Shown piece by piece: positions 1-11,922 of a stretch of 64,000 nt of DNA. The notes below the pieces were generated by a model, which ran no database searches, was not told where the DNA came from, and saw nothing but the letters and a program-made list of their open reading frames with translations. Positions within the stretch are counted from its first letter, which is position 1. Every line of letters begins with the position of its first letter. Origin of the DNA: Incurvaria masculella (Eukaryota; Arthropoda; Insecta; Lepidoptera; Incurvariidae); assembly GCA_946894095.1 (NCBI GenBank), contig OX335644.1, positions 23,169,595-23,233,594 of the forward strand, in the 5' to 3' direction. The position numbers and the translations under genes are program-made.

Positions 1-73
1 CGTTTCGACGTTAACGACGCGCTCACGGAGCGCTTCGAGGTGGAGCTCGACTGCAGACAGTACGTGCGCAACG
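1..73 (+). CDS. Internal exon of a gene entering from the left edge
   Basis: The first 73 bases are GC-rich and open in frame 1, giving RFDVNDALTERFEVELDCRQ followed by YVRN. They end at a good donor (aacg|gtgagc) after the first base of a codon. The alternating beta-strand pattern, together with VVEVAIGAVP in the next candidate exon, faintly resembles the C-terminal domain of arrestin-domain proteins, where a strand ending in IGTVP is common. That resemblance is weak and I would not name the gene from it. The 5' part lies outside the window. A CT-rich microsatellite follows at about 133-160. Confidence 0.6.
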
Positions 74-431
74 GTGAGCGGATTGACAATGAAGCAGCAT
101 ATTCCCTCTCACACCCTCACACATAAACACCCTCTCTCTCGCTCTTTCTCTCTCTCTTACTGTTAATTTTAAAAGATTAACGGCTTTCTACTCACGGCAC
201 TATATGTGCGGAGCACTTTGTAATCATTGGCGGAGCACGACGTTTCGAGCCAAACATTTGCCAGAAGTCAACCTATTTCGTCTGTTCATCTTTCGCGTGA
301 ACCCATTTCCAATGACTTTGGTCTGTTGCCCACGGTACAGTTTCATGAACAGAATCTTTTACGGTATGATTACCGTACACCGTGTATTTACAATTTTATT
401 TTTCCAGATCTCAATGCTTGTATATTTCCAG

Positions 432-737
432 TCGTGGAGGTGGCAATCGGTGCAGTCCCTCCTCCTCCGCGGCGTCTGGACTACCACCACCTCATGTATC
501 GGCGCGTAGTCGACGCCATAGACAGGGATGCGCCGAGAGATGGCGCCAAATGTCTGTGGCTGTTTCAAATGTTCCTCTTTTTGACATTTTTGTGCAGAAG
601 CGAAGGGCCAGAATCATAGACTATACGACCAAAGTGTGGGAGCGAGACATCACCTCAAGTACCACTACCGCTGCTTAAAGAGAGATGGAACTCATCTGCC
701 CGATGAGACAACTTCTCAAATCGTTATCAATACATAG
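432..737 (+). CDS. Candidate downstream exons of the left-edge gene
   Basis: Two acceptors fit the phase left by the first exon. After atatttccag (exon from 432) the frame reads VVEVAIGAVPPPPRRL.. and stops at 617-619. After a stronger pyrimidine tract, tttttgtgcag (exon from 599), the frame reads AKGQNHRLYDQSVGARHHLK.. and stops at 735-737. Joining exon 1-73 straight to 599 also keeps the frame. The GC-rich stretch 432-560 favours the first; the better acceptor favours the second. They could be alternative 3' ends, or one may be chance. Confidence 0.3.
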
Positions 738-1039
738 GAGTCGCGCTCATGGAATGTGATATTTTTAAATCTTTATGGTTTCTCGAGTGTTCTAAAGAAA
801 GCATGGTGACCTGTGCATTTATAGATTGTAAAGTGAACGGGAGTAAAAAACCCGGACAAAAACAATTTTCATGGTAAATTAGGGGTGACCCACTGATTCT
901 TTGTTAATCAAATTTCTTAACTTTTCCTCAACTCAAAAAATAACTTTAGAGCATTATTATTAAGCTACATAGCATTTTAGTTAAGGTAAAAGAAATGTCA
1001 ATACATTTTGTATGTAACGGTTTTGGTCTCATCCTTTAG

Positions 1040-2269
1040 TTGACTTTACATTCTAAGCCTATGGGCAGAGCAGAATCTGGGTTGGTTCTGGGGGGTATTA
1101 TGGAAGCGTCAGGATCCATCCTCCGTGGTCAGGATATTCATGAATATAAAAATAATAAACTTACCGCTTGTCACATTAAAGAAAACCTAAAATCGACTCG
1201 GCGAACAAATTGTCGCCACAAAGTTACCTTACCGACTAGGCCTGAAATAGGTCAGTCTCTGCAAAATACGTAAAAGCATCGACATACAGATTATATCGAT
1301 GCGTAAAAGTAAGAAGAGTGAATCTAGATTTTCAAAGCGAATGGCCGGCAGCTTTAAAATGTCATAAAAGGCCTTAATATTTTTGTGCCGATATGTCAAT
1401 GCAATAAAAAAGTTTTTCTAGGTCCAGAGCTGTTGCCATCCGAGATACGTCAACAAGAAGAGTATTTAAAGCACAAGACCATTTTGGATAAAAGATACTG
1501 CATGTGCGAATATTCAGAGGCCTATAATTTGGACCATCTAGAAGGTTAGTACGGAATGAAAGATATAACATGTATTGCAGGAGGTAAGTTAGCGCTCTGC
1601 ATATAGCGCCATTCCTGGTGCACGGTTATAGAATTCCGTGAAGTTCCGTTTCGAAGATATGTTTGTAAATAATCATTCTAGCCACCACTAGCTCTAATGC
1701 TGTGACGACAGATTCTACCTAAATGCCATACATTATAACTTAAAAGAAAAAAGGTGTCATTCCAAAAAAGGGAAGGTCATAAGTGGTGCCGTAACCAGGA
1801 TGTTATAAGACATCTTGTCACCGTCAATCATGTTGAATGCTACGATTCTATACATGTATGCATCTCTTTTACACAACATAAACTTGTCGCAATAAATATA
1901 CCCCAATTGTGTCCCCAGATGAACAGATAAACTGTTTATTAAATCGATCCAATCGATATATTTTCTATTATCATGTAAATAATTGTTATAATTTGACATA
2001 AAAGACAGACAAAGAGACTCTAGACTGTATTAAAGTCATTGAATAGTGAATTAAGATTAAGGGATAAATACATTTTCCCGTAGAATCATTGTCTCAAACC
2101 AAATTATCCAACTGTATTTTCGTATTCTCAAATTGAATGAGCAAATCCTACAGATATTCCGATAGAAACTCTCAAAGAAATTCCGATAGAGACCTTGAAA
2201 GAGCAACCCGGAGTGGCAGACGATGCTGGCGATGAAGAAGAATCTACCGGCAGCGGCAGTGAAGTCTGA
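1040..2269 (+). CDS. 3' end of an unrecognised gene, three exons
   Basis: Three short exons join without breaking frame: 1040-1094 (after catcctttag, before gggg|gtatta), 1422-1544 (after tttttctag, before gaag|gttagt) and 2154-2269 (after atcctacag, stop TGA 2267-2269). The first exon is open only in phase 0, ends in phase 1, and both later junctions match that phase. The 97 decoded residues include PELLPSEIRQQEEYLKHKTI, RYCMCEYSEAYNLDHLED, a perfect tandem octapeptide IPIETLKE x2, and an acidic Gly/Ser tail ending GSGSEV. A possible poly(A) signal follows 80 bases after the stop. I do not recognise the family. It could be the tail of the same gene as exon 1-73, but no exon ending in phase 0 was found to prove the link. 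Confidence 0.55.
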
Positions 2270-2348
2270 AGTCGCGCGTCCCGTTGCACTACGCCGAGCG
2301 GTCACTCGGCGCCGACGAAATAGTTGCAACGAGATTGTATGATCAAAA

Positions 2349-2354
2349 AATAAA
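2349..2354 (+). terminator. Poly(A) signal AATAAA
   Basis: An AATAAA lies about 80 bases downstream of the TGA at 2267-2269, a plausible 3' end for the three-exon gene. In AT-rich DNA such hexamers are frequent. Confidence 0.35.
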
Positions 2355-2504
2355 AAAACATCACTCAAACTTGCGACTCGTAAAAATCGGACTGAAGCCC
2401 TTAGTCTGAATTTTACCGGTCGACTCACGTATTTAAGTATGGTTGATAGATAAACTAACCAAGATGTACTGGTCCGAATCACATTTTCTAATTATGTTGA
2501 AACC

Positions 2505-2747
2505 AGGGGGTCCATTCAGGTAAGAGTAAGTTCGAGTTCGGGAGTGAGTTAACCTAAAAATAGCAGAGAAATATATTATTATTTAAATAACGGAACCGTT
2601 ATTTATACTTCCAACGTATTTACGGGACAGACCAGATTTTTACCTAACTAATGATGTTCAAGAAGTGTGGAAACATTGACTATTTAAAAAAGTGAGTTGA
2701 TATTTAGTGACGAATTCGAACTCACTCTTGCCCTGAATGGACCCCCT
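2505..2747. mobile_element. MITE, terminal inverted repeats, copy 1
   Basis: The 243-base element begins agggggtccattcagg and ends cctgaatggaccccct, with about 30 bases of inverted similarity continuing into ttcgag / ctcgaa-like sequence. A second copy in opposite orientation at about 41694-41920 matches over nearly its whole length, including internal segments. No ORF is present, so it is non-autonomous. Confidence 0.8.
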
Positions 2748-2754
2748 GTTCATA

Positions 2755-4735
2755 TTTTCAAATATGTAAAATTTGCGTTTTTGGTAGCGTTGTTCTTTAT
2801 CCAATCTGTGACGTCGCACTTGTTTCTGATTTGGCAGAAGTAAGACTCGGACTAATTCAGACTAGGCCCTCAGTCCATTTGACGCGTCGTCGCGAGCGCA
2901 TTAGAATCGTTATTTTCGTTCGTCTGCAAACAGCAAATGAAAATTCCATAATGGATTTATTTCTGGGTGGATTTCCGTCAAAATGTGTAAGTATCAGTTA
3001 AGTACTGTTTTGGAAAATTAATTATTCAAGCTATAGTTATACTTTGGGAAAATATTTGTATTTTGGAGTTTTATCATATTTTTGTGTTTCTAGAACAATT
3101 CTTTGTTTTCTGTTTTGTGAGTGAATAATGTGCAATTGGAATCTTAAATTTGTACGAATATAAGGAGCATATAAAATAATTACATTAAAATGTTGTCTTC
3201 TAATTCCTTATTTTTTTTAAGTATGGTTTACAATTTTACTCATTATTAAATGCAAATATTTATAGTCAATAGAATACTTTCAATGGCTTTATTACAATCC
3301 TATCCAAACATATTGAGACACTTGTCAAGAGTAAGGGAATTCATAGCGCTTTCTCGGAATTGCCAAAGATTTCAAATGTATGTCATTGTCTCTCAATATA
3401 AAAAAAAGTAATTAATAAAATTTTCTGTGTTGACAAAATGTAGGTAAACTATAAGGCCAAAATACGTTGCATACATAGCCGAATATAATATATATATATA
3501 TAAGCAACAAAAACAAGTTTATAAGTTGTAAATGATATTTTATCAAGATATGGTGCGTTGAATTAGAACCTTGTGAAATGTACAAACATTTTCTAGTAAT
3601 ATCGTACAAACGTTGTGTTATATTTGTACAAACATTTTCAATTAATTGTACAAATCTCGTCTTATCGGTAATGCAACAATCTAAACATATTCTTAAATTA
3701 CAAAGCCTATAAATGTACCTATCTGTAAATCGTAGTAGGTACTCAAATTTAAAATTATATTTGTTATTGCCACAGGCCATAAATTAGTTTGTTTACTTAA
3801 GTTAGACTCTTATTGAAAATGATTAAATCCATTGACGAACTACTGTAGATTTCCAGTCATTGCAAAATAGTAAAAATGTTTTCTGTAAAAATAGCTTTAA
3901 GCTTAGGAAACATGTAGATACAAATGAGCTTTAAGCTCTTGAAAAATGTAGATACAGGCAAATTACTAGTGTAAATATTTGCTTATGCCCCGCGCATGAT
4001 AAACCACGGGCGTGAAAAAATCGACATAGGTATGTCAGAGCCGTACTCTGAATATGACGTCTGTTGTCTATTATGATTTGCTACAGATAGCGCTTACAGA
4101 TTACAATAGCAAGGACGTTTCCCGTTACTACAGGACATGGATATTGAGGATGAATATTGACGAGACATCGTGCGAAACGAAGAAATTCGCGCTCGCCTGA
4201 TGATTATTACGCAATTTTATACAAAATTAGCGCTTCAGAAATTTATAAATCTTTTTCGCAATAAGTTTTGAGCAAAAGTAATAGGTTGGTGCACAACTAC
4301 ATAAGTTTATCTAACTACATTAGTTTTCTTTTTTCAGAATTTTCGAATCATTAAATCAAACAACTTAACTCGGGATAAAATCTATGTGGCCGACAGACAC
4401 CAGAGCTAGACCATAACCATAGACACCATTTTTTTCGCTTGACTCTAAAAGTGCTCTGTCATGGTACGTCATGAGGGCCAAATAATTTTCGCTCGATGAT
4501 TGAATAAAAATGAAGTACTACAATACAATACGTGAAAATGAATACCAACACAAGGGCCAGAAGGCCGGCTCCATGAAACAATTGAAAACAGGCGCACGTA
4601 CACATATATGTGTATTGTCGTTTACTGTGAAACCTATACACCGGAAATAGAGACAAAATCGAGATCTCTTTTTGTCATATTGACGTCAACCATGGAGGGG
4701 ATTCCTTCCCGTTGTATGGGAGCTGGCTTATTGGT
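2755..4735. other. Intergenic, nothing recognised
   Basis: AT-rich sequence with no convincing exon. A minus-strand ORF of 122 codons at 3412-3780 has Ile/Tyr/Asn-rich composition typical of AT-rich noncoding DNA and a (TA)n run at 3487-3501. A 65-codon hydrophobic ORF at 4459-4656 lies beyond the Ly6 poly(A) signal. Confidence 0.5.
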
Positions 4736-4739
4736 CCTA

Positions 4740-4745
4740 TTTATT
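4740..4745 (-). terminator. Poly(A) signal for the Ly6-like gene
   Basis: TTTATT on the plus strand reads AATAAA on the minus strand, about 200 bases after the stop codon of the Ly6-like gene. Confidence 0.4.
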
Positions 4746-4947
4746 TTGTGTTAATAACTTTTCTAATTGAGACACAGGCCCACACGTTATAAAATAACCT
4801 TATTGTTAACAAAGCTCGCCACTCGTGACGTAGGTCGCAAAATAACTAAACAAATAGGTACTTAATGTGGATCGATGTGCAGCATCTCTACGATTGTATT
4901 GCTTTTATCTTCTCCGTTGGTCCTTTTTTCGTGTCGTTTTTTCTCTG

Positions 4948-6949
4948 TTAGCTCTCTGCGTAAAATTGAGTGACGAATTTAACATTAAAATAGCCTGGGA
5001 GAGTAAAATAACGGTAGAGCACGAGAAGTGATAATAGAGGCAGCCATTTTGAAATCCGTGTCGTCTGGTGGCCGGTGTTGCAAGCGTCTGCATCATTGCA
5101 GCTTTGTAGGCATCCATGCACGTATCTGAAATGTCATAAATTTACTTTGAACATAGAAAAAATCTGAGAATGAGAAATATAATTGTTACATCACATTATT
5201 ACATATTTTTTATCTTCTTATATTCTATTCTTATGTATTTAATGGCTGCGACATTACCGCTATCTCATAACTTCGTAACCGTTTTCTTTGGGGAAACACG
5301 CGAAAGAATAGCCTAAGAAACCTAAAGAATAAATAAAAAATGCCAGATACTATACCAAACAAAACAGAATAAATAGGTTCACTCATTCAGTGGTAGGTAT
5401 TCAAATATAAAAAAAACAGGACATTATTTGGAAATTGAGTGATTACGGTGCTCCCCAATGACGCCAATCATTTGAAGTCAGGGGGAAGAAATTAACACAT
5501 TAAAATAACCTATACAATTTTATCACAAACTTTGTGCTGCTCAATTACAATAAAAGTAGTTTTTCTAGGAAACCGAAGATTTTCTTTTCCTCCAAATATT
5601 GTTTTATGTAACTCTGCATCATGGAGCACACCTTTCTTGACAACATCGTCCATTTTCAAGGTTTCTAAGGTGAGGTATCTCACGCGCTGTCAACGCTTTG
5701 CGTGTTCTTCCCCATAAGATTCATCGAGTGGGACGAACATATTATTTGTGTTTTTTTTACATACCAAAAACTGCAGAAAACAACAAGTATTTATTGTTAA
5801 TAAACAATTATATCTTATATATTATTATGTTTTATTTATTATTATGTTATATATATATTATAAATAATAAGTTTCTAATCACCGGAGCTAAAATAATATT
5901 TAACAATTTAGGGCCAACGGCGAGCTAGCGAGCTAGGAAAATATACATGGAAAATTATAGTTTTTTTTGTGGGGAGCGACCGTATCCGTCAGAGGAATCT
6001 GACGGATACGGTCCACGCGCAAGCGGAAAGCCGCATTTTTTTAATTCACATGGATTACTAATATCACACCTGCTGTCGTTATTTAGCAGACATGAAAACT
6101 AGGTGCCATCCAATGTAAATTAAATCGCCAGGTGACAAGGCAAGCTATAAATTACCTTAAAATACTTCTCCACTGCTGCGAACGCTGTCGCAATCTGTTT
6201 AAGAGTCCTTTCTGAAGTCATCCAAAGAATGCTCACCTGTTGTCGTAGTAGAAGCGCCCGCAGTGCGACATGCGAATGATCTCTGTGTCAGTGGTGACCG
6301 TGCCGGAGTCGAGTGCGCAGCCGCGAACGGTTATGGTCTCACCCGTGTCGTCTGCCGACAGATAACTATCATTATTTTGGAAAAAAATAATCGATGAGCT
6401 GCACGAATACCTCAAAAATCGCCCAAAAACAAAGACGTAGCTTCAAGTCACACAGCCAGCATGCATGTCGCTCTGGCTTGAAATGTTACGATAGCTTCGG
6501 TGTTTTGTGTTCAGTGCACTGGAAGCGGTTATGAAAACCCTTCCGACGAATGAGACGAAATGCAATACTGAACAGGATTTTTTTTGGACAATAATAAATG
6601 TGTAGCAATCAGCAACGGTGTAAGCCTGAGAATTTACACATGACATATGTCAAAACTATCATAGAACAATTAAATCGTGCGCCAAGACAGGCAAGGAAAG
6701 TAATTAATGGCCCATCTAAATGCTACAAACTGCTGGGAGAAGACTACGAAAGAGAATGAAAACTATACATACCGTAAACGCCCGCAATTTTAATGCAGGC
6801 AGTAGCTGGGAAGAGCCCGTCGCGACCCTTGCGGCCGCCCATGCAGGGCGCCTCCAGCATGCTGAGAGAGAAGTTGTTGTGGAAGGGGTCATCGCAGGCG
6901 GGCTGGTCGCCGGACATCGACACGCACTTAAAGCAGTCGATAGCGGTCA
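4948..6949 (-). CDS. Ly6/uPAR-like GPI-anchored protein (3' three exons)
   Basis: Three minus-strand exons join in frame: 6949-6773 (after gtctgttgcag, before tacg|gtatgt), 6351-6237 (after ctgtcggcag, before acag|gtgagc) and 5125-4948 (after atttcag; stop TAA at 4950-4948). The product has the cysteine spacing of insect Ly6/three-finger proteins: DCFKC near the start, SGDQPACDDPF, LEAPCMGG, TACIKIAGVYDD, VRGCALDSG, MSHCGRFYYDN, then VHGCLQSC and the closing DADACN. A hydrophobic tail (WLPLLSLLVLYRYF) follows, as in a GPI-anchor signal. Known members act at the cell surface or in septate junction, trafficking or neuronal roles; which paralogue this is cannot be told. The exon with the signal peptide must end in phase 1 upstream (above 6949) and was not found. 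No single long ORF marks this gene. Confidence 0.82.
5978..6013. repeat. Perfect 16-bp hairpin with 4-base loop
   Basis: Arms 5978-5993 (gaccgtatccgtcaga) and 5998-6013 are exact reverse complements around ggaa. It lies in the last intron of the Ly6-like gene. No function is assigned. Confidence 0.85.
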
Positions 6950-7089
6950 CTGCAACAGACACATGCACTATGTTCGCACGCTCGGAACAGCAAGTATCCA
7001 GAAAGAGCCCGTCGTGATCTTTGCAGACGATCACGCACGCAGCCCACCGTGCATGGTTCCGAGCGCGAACACTCCATGATTCAGATGTA

Positions 7090-7480
7090 AACGCTCTAAA
7101 ACAGGCCTTCAATGTTGCCTCCAGATCTAGGAATAAAATGTTTGTAGTGCGAAGTTCGAGCATATCGGCAGAATCGACGAGAAGTTGATTAGCCATCCTA
7201 CTGGGAGCCGTAAATGGTCTCTCACCACATCAGTCGAAGCAAATGTTATCCGTCTTCTCTTCCACAATGACAGCAGCCCGACTGATGCCATACCGCCATC
7301 CATTCCTAGGGCAATTGCTCCATGCCAAGGATATGACTCTGCCATTGAACAGTGCTTGGCAGAAGCTATTCGACCTGAATTCCAGCTTGCGGGGAGCATT
7401 GTTCGCATCTTGGGAACACCTAAGTACCTGCTTGGCACCTTGGATTCGATGCAGTGCCGAGCCGTGAGTCTCTTCATTCA
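7090..7480 (+). other. Possible decayed LINE coding fragment
   Basis: A plus frame across 7145-7470 reads ..GRIDEKLISHPTGSRKWSLT.. and on for about 100 codons. The HPTGSRKW stretch resembles the segment between endonuclease and reverse transcriptase in some insect non-LTR elements. No RT catalytic motif is visible and the opposite strand is also open, so this is weak. It lies upstream of the Ly6 exons, probably within that gene's first intron. Confidence 0.2.
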
Positions 7481-8173
7481 TCAACTTACTTTAAGATTTT
7501 TGACACTCTCCAACTCCAACATGTAAGGGCTTACCTTAATCTGTGGTAAGGTGTGTGTTTTATCATCTGTATCACGCTGAATGCATTTCTCAGATGTATA
7601 ATATAACCCTCCGTGCCAGCGTTACAGGTAGGGAATAAATATATTCATTGTTGACAATCCTCGAATTAGAACCAACCGATCTTGTGATTTACTTATTTAC
7701 AACGACATTAAATTGTGGAATGAACCATCTGGAATGAAATAGCTCAGGTATTTACCCCAAAACACAGCATGGTACATTCAAACATGGTTTGAAGAAGGAC
7801 TTGGCTTGGTGGATTTTGGCAGGAAGTGTAAAAGTTTGAAAGTCTATAGGCGTCGTCGGGCATGTACGCGATGACGTGTGAGTAGGGAAACTTTATAAGA
7901 TATAGGTTACTATCACCCGATTTCGCAGCAGGACAGCTCTGGAAATCTGTAGGTAGATAAGTATATTTTTAGTAGTATACCTTTATGAGTGCAGCTCAAA
8001 AAAAATCCGAAGCATAGCATCGAAGTGGAGTATTCGTATTTCATTGTGATGCGTGGAAGTGAGATATCTGCAACCAAAAAACACCTAGGTTGTAATAGCG
8101 ATGGTGGATTTTGAGTGGGGCTCTTAAGAGGATAATGTAGTGTTCGTGTTGTAAGTGTTGTAAGTTCCATAAA

Positions 8174-8477
8174 ATGGCTCGTGCCTGTTTCCTCGGTTAA
8201 TTAAGAAAACAAAATCTGAAATTTTGCACATTAAATAAATCAACTGAGAGCTACGTCTGTACGTTTAGATTTTTTGGATAATTTAACTTATATGTATGTA
8301 ATATGGCGTATACATTCATATATTATTACACACAAATCTTTAGAGGCTTATATCATGGATATAAAGTAAGTAATAAAAAAGTCTAAACGTACGGACGTAG
8401 CTTTCAGTAAATAGTTTAATTCAATGTGCAAAATTAAAAAAAAACTTAATTTGAACGAGGAAACCGGCACGAGCCAT
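8174..8477. mobile_element. Palindromic MITE (ggctcgtgcc termini)
   Basis: The element starts atggctcgtgcctgtttcctcg and ends cgaggaaaccggcacgagccat. The internal halves are also inverted: tgcacattaaataaatcaactgagagctacgt against acgtagctttcag..caatgtgcaaaatt. One half of a relative lies at about 22600-22700. Confidence 0.8.
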
Positions 8478-8600
8478 TGGGGAGAGCTCGATCACCTCAT
8501 TATCATCTTAAGTGTATCCCATATAGCCCATTGAATTTATTTGCGGGTTCTTTTTCACTGAGTAGTTCAAATCCGATCTATGAGTTTGTTGACGTATCTT

Positions 8601-8760
8601 ATGCTGAGATTCATAGACCTTACTCGTACTTGGCTGAGCCAAAGTATGGCTGCCTACTGTCAAATTTGACATTCGGTCTATACATTTTATGTCAAAACTA
8701 ACAGTCGGAAGACATACTTTGACTCAGCTAACTACGAGTAACGTCTATGAATCTCAGCAT
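8601..8760. mobile_element. Fold-back MITE, 160 bp
   Basis: Begins atgctgagattcatagac and ends gtctatgaatctcagcat. Most of the interior also pairs (cttactcgt/acgagtaa, gctgagccaaagtatg/catactttgactcagc), so the whole unit is a hairpin. Confidence 0.85.
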
Positions 8761-8783
8761 TTGTGTATTTAACTACCCACAGT

Positions 8784-8902
8784 CGTATTCAGAGTTAATT
8801 GTCAAAATGTTGTACGCGGACTACCACAGAACTAACCATACAAAATGCTATTTAGTCCGGCGATAATCCCCGTATTAAAGTTAGGACGCCCACTCTGAAT
8901 AC
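8784..8902. mobile_element. Short palindromic MITE (CGTATTCAGAG family), copy 1
   Basis: About 119 bases bounded by cgtattcagag and ctctgaatac. The middle carries the hallmark accatacaaaa..tttagtccggc. Relatives lie at 10452-10561, 59513-59586 (partial) and 62458-62568. Confidence 0.75.
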
Positions 8903-9435
8903 TAATTTTATTTTATATAATATAATTAATAGTTAATATAAATAATTTAATATAATTTTATTTATGTAAACTGTAAAAGTTTACATAAAGAAAATTCAAT
9001 TCAATGCATAAGCATGTGATTTTAGCTCAACTTCGCATTCCTTTTTTTTTATCAACCGTTCCTTTTCCGTAAAAGATAATTGCAACCCCGCAACGAAACT
9101 TAGAAAACCGCGCCAAGGTAAACAAAGTGCTTGTCGGTGGCATATAAACATACGCGGCAATGCTAGTTCATAAGTTTACACACTGTCTAATAATAACGTC
9201 CCTGGCTTTACTTAGCTACTTTCATCTTGTAAACTCAACAGATGCGCCACTATATTCACTGTTGCGGTTGCCTTAAAGGCAGGGACGGACTCAAAAAGTG
9301 AAAATCCATCGATTTCATTGTTACTTATTCTTAAAAGCTAAAAAATCTTTAAAAAAACATGTCATACACTAATCTTTACTGAGCTTCATATGTTTTTTTG
9401 TAATTATTCTGAAAAATCTTAAAAACATTCCAAAC

Positions 9436-9818
9436 ATTTTTTTTTATGTGACTGGACATGGCTGGCTAATACCACACCATTCTGTCATGGTATTAGCCCA
9501 ACACACCACATGGGAGCTAGGTGCCATGCCAGGACCTTCCTTATATTGCACGGCTACATTGAACTGGATGGAAAACACGGACAATTTTTCATTGCCGCTT
9601 CGACCATCGTTCATCCAATGCGATGGTACCAACCCGGGCGGGATTAATCCTACCACCTAGTAAGTAAGGAAGGGGACCTACAGTTTAGCGTGGAATCCGA
9701 ACCACGGCCAGCCTCCTCAACGGTCGAATGGTCACCCATCCAAGACCAGACCGGACCCAGCGTTGCTTAACTTCGGAGAGCGATCGCCGAAGTGTCGCGC
9801 CACTGGGCCATTGAGACT
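9436..9818 (-). mobile_element. SINE, 5S-rRNA-type head
   Basis: On the minus strand a head similar to internal 5S rRNA (ccgaagttaagcaacgctgg then cttggatgggtgacc) is followed by the common body: cggattccac, taaactgtaggtccccttcc, ctaggtggtag, cccgcccgggttggtaccat, ttgtccgtgttttccatcca, gtcctggcatggcacc, a self-complementary gctaatacc..ggtattagcc, and an A-rich end (T run on the plus strand). ORFs seen on both strands here are side effects of the repeat. Confidence 0.88.
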
Positions 9819-9870
9819 GTTTGACTCTCATGTTTCTCTCAAATTATCAAAAATAGGTATAAAAAATAGG

Positions 9871-9893
9871 CCTCAATAGCCCAGTGGCGCGAC
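9871..9893 (+). mobile_element. SINE head fragment, inverted to the neighbouring SINE
   Basis: cctcaatagcccagtggcgcgac repeats, in the opposite direction, the first 20-odd bases of the SINE ending at 9818. Only the head start is present. Confidence 0.65.
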
Positions 9894-10451
9894 AATTTAA
9901 AACATAGAGACATAGATTTCTATAATATATTTTAGAATCCAAAATTTCAAGAACCTAGAAAAATATTAAAAGCATGGGAACAGTTATCGCCCGTAGTATG
10001 GGGAATTGATAGGGTAACGACTCTGTTAAGTGGATGTGAAAAAGTACCATATTTTTGTTGTTGTTTGCGTACTAAATGTGTATAAAAACACAATCCCGTG
10101 ATGGGTAGAAACAATCAACAATATTATTGTCATTAAAAACGCCTGCAGCTGTGTTTCTTAACCTTTTGGAGTCGTTTATTGCGACGGAAATGTCAATGTA
10201 TTACATTTCTCAAAAATCTGAAGAACCCCTTCCAATTTTTCGGATGAGCAAAGAAAAGCTCCATCAGCCGATGGTCGACGGAAACTTTCGGAGGAGCATT
10301 CAAACTAAACGTAACCAGTCGATTTGGGTAGAATTTTCGGAAAAAAATCTCGAATGATTAAAATGCAAAAAAGCAGCCTCCGAAATGTTGCCTTCCAAGC
10401 CTGGGCCTACTCGGCCTATAAGGAAATCTGCATCTGATTATACCTAACAGC

Positions 10452-10561
10452 CGTATTGAGAGCGGACGGACTAACTTTAATACGCTGGACTAAACCAGTT
10501 TTTGTATGGTTAGTCCGGTGCTAATCTGGTACTAAGTTTTGAAAGAATGTCTCTGAATACG
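10452..10561. mobile_element. CGTATTCAGAG-family MITE, copy 2
   Basis: Bounded by ccgtattgagagcgg and ctctgaatac, with internal ctaaaccagtttttgtatgg and ttagtccgg as in the other copies. Confidence 0.7.
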
Positions 10562-11922
10562 AATAGAATAGAATATACTTTCGTAATAACAATAAATCTA
10601 AAAGGTTCCACTAAGTTTTTGAAATACACATATTTTGTTTTGAAATTCAAAGAAATACAACTCGACTTAAATGTTTTTAATAACTTATGATTGTAATTTA
10701 GGACTTGTGTAATCACGTATTTCATGTCGTTACGCTGGAAAGAGAAATAAACCCCATTTATGTACATCAAGGTCAATGCCAGTTGCCCCGAATTTGTCTC
10801 TTTCCCGCGGAACGTCACGAAAACAGGTGACAGTATATTATATTGGAGAAAAATCAATATTTTAATAAGGGAAAAATCAAAAGCCGTCGCGTCGGCGTTT
10901 CGCAATACGAAAATGTGCCATGGGTCGATAAAATTAAGTAAATAACCACACAACTTTGTAAGTGTACACACACAAGTTCTTACATACCTCTATATGCACA
11001 TACATAGCACACCTCATGTGGTTCGCTCCCCTTTATCAAAGAATATGTAATGACTTCATTGAATTCATGTTTGCACAACAGAATTAGTAATTGCATGCAC
11101 TCGGCTTGACACACTTTCTTTAGATAGCTAATATTATAGAAACAATACTTACCTAGCAGGCACATATACCAGCATTGAAAGTAGCTAGATACTCCACTAT
11201 GGTATTAATTTGTAGTACACTGTGTCATTATAATTTGCTTGAACAATTTTCAATGGCGCTAAATCCTGAAATATGCTATGAACTTGGTTTATAAATACGG
11301 AGTATACAAAATTACATTCTGAGGATCGGGAAAATATCGACTGAAAGCTGTGAAAAGGTTCTCAGTGTTGCCATCCTTGCCGCAAACTCACTTTACTGGG
11401 CATAAGTAATATGAACACGAATATGAAGTAGGATATTAATGCTATATAGAATTTTACAATAAAAAAGGGTGATTTGTAATAAGACGGATATGACTATTTA
11501 TTTCCTATGGTATTGGTAACTGGCCGAGCGAAGTGTCTCCGTTTCAGTTTGGGCAAAAATTATTTCGTATGCCCGGCTGTAACGTAGGATAATGACGATT
11601 TTTGAGTGATAGCCTCTGTCCACTATTTTGTAGACACTTTTGCTAGTGTAGTCTTTTTTAAGTTTATTGTTGCTGGGTGACTTTTGATATTCACACATGT
11701 AATCATCGACATTATTATTATTATCACAATTTTACAGAAAATGATGGAAAAAGGGAGATTTAACAGCTAGCAACATTGGAAAGCTTTCAGCGACCGCCGC
11801 GGGTGTGGTAGGCGTGTCGTTTCTATGGAAACGCCGGAAATGGCATATGATTTTTTTGTTCCTTCTTCCACAAAGGGAAAGCAAAGGTCAGAAAATTACT
11901 GAACACGTGTTTGATTTAATTT

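Noticed and set aside
9444..9660. 70-codon ORFs on both strands beginning [12 protein letters not shown] and [12 protein letters not shown]
   Set aside because: They are the open frames of the SINE body; the same peptides recur in every copy (e.g. 16342, 30156, 34108, 37861).
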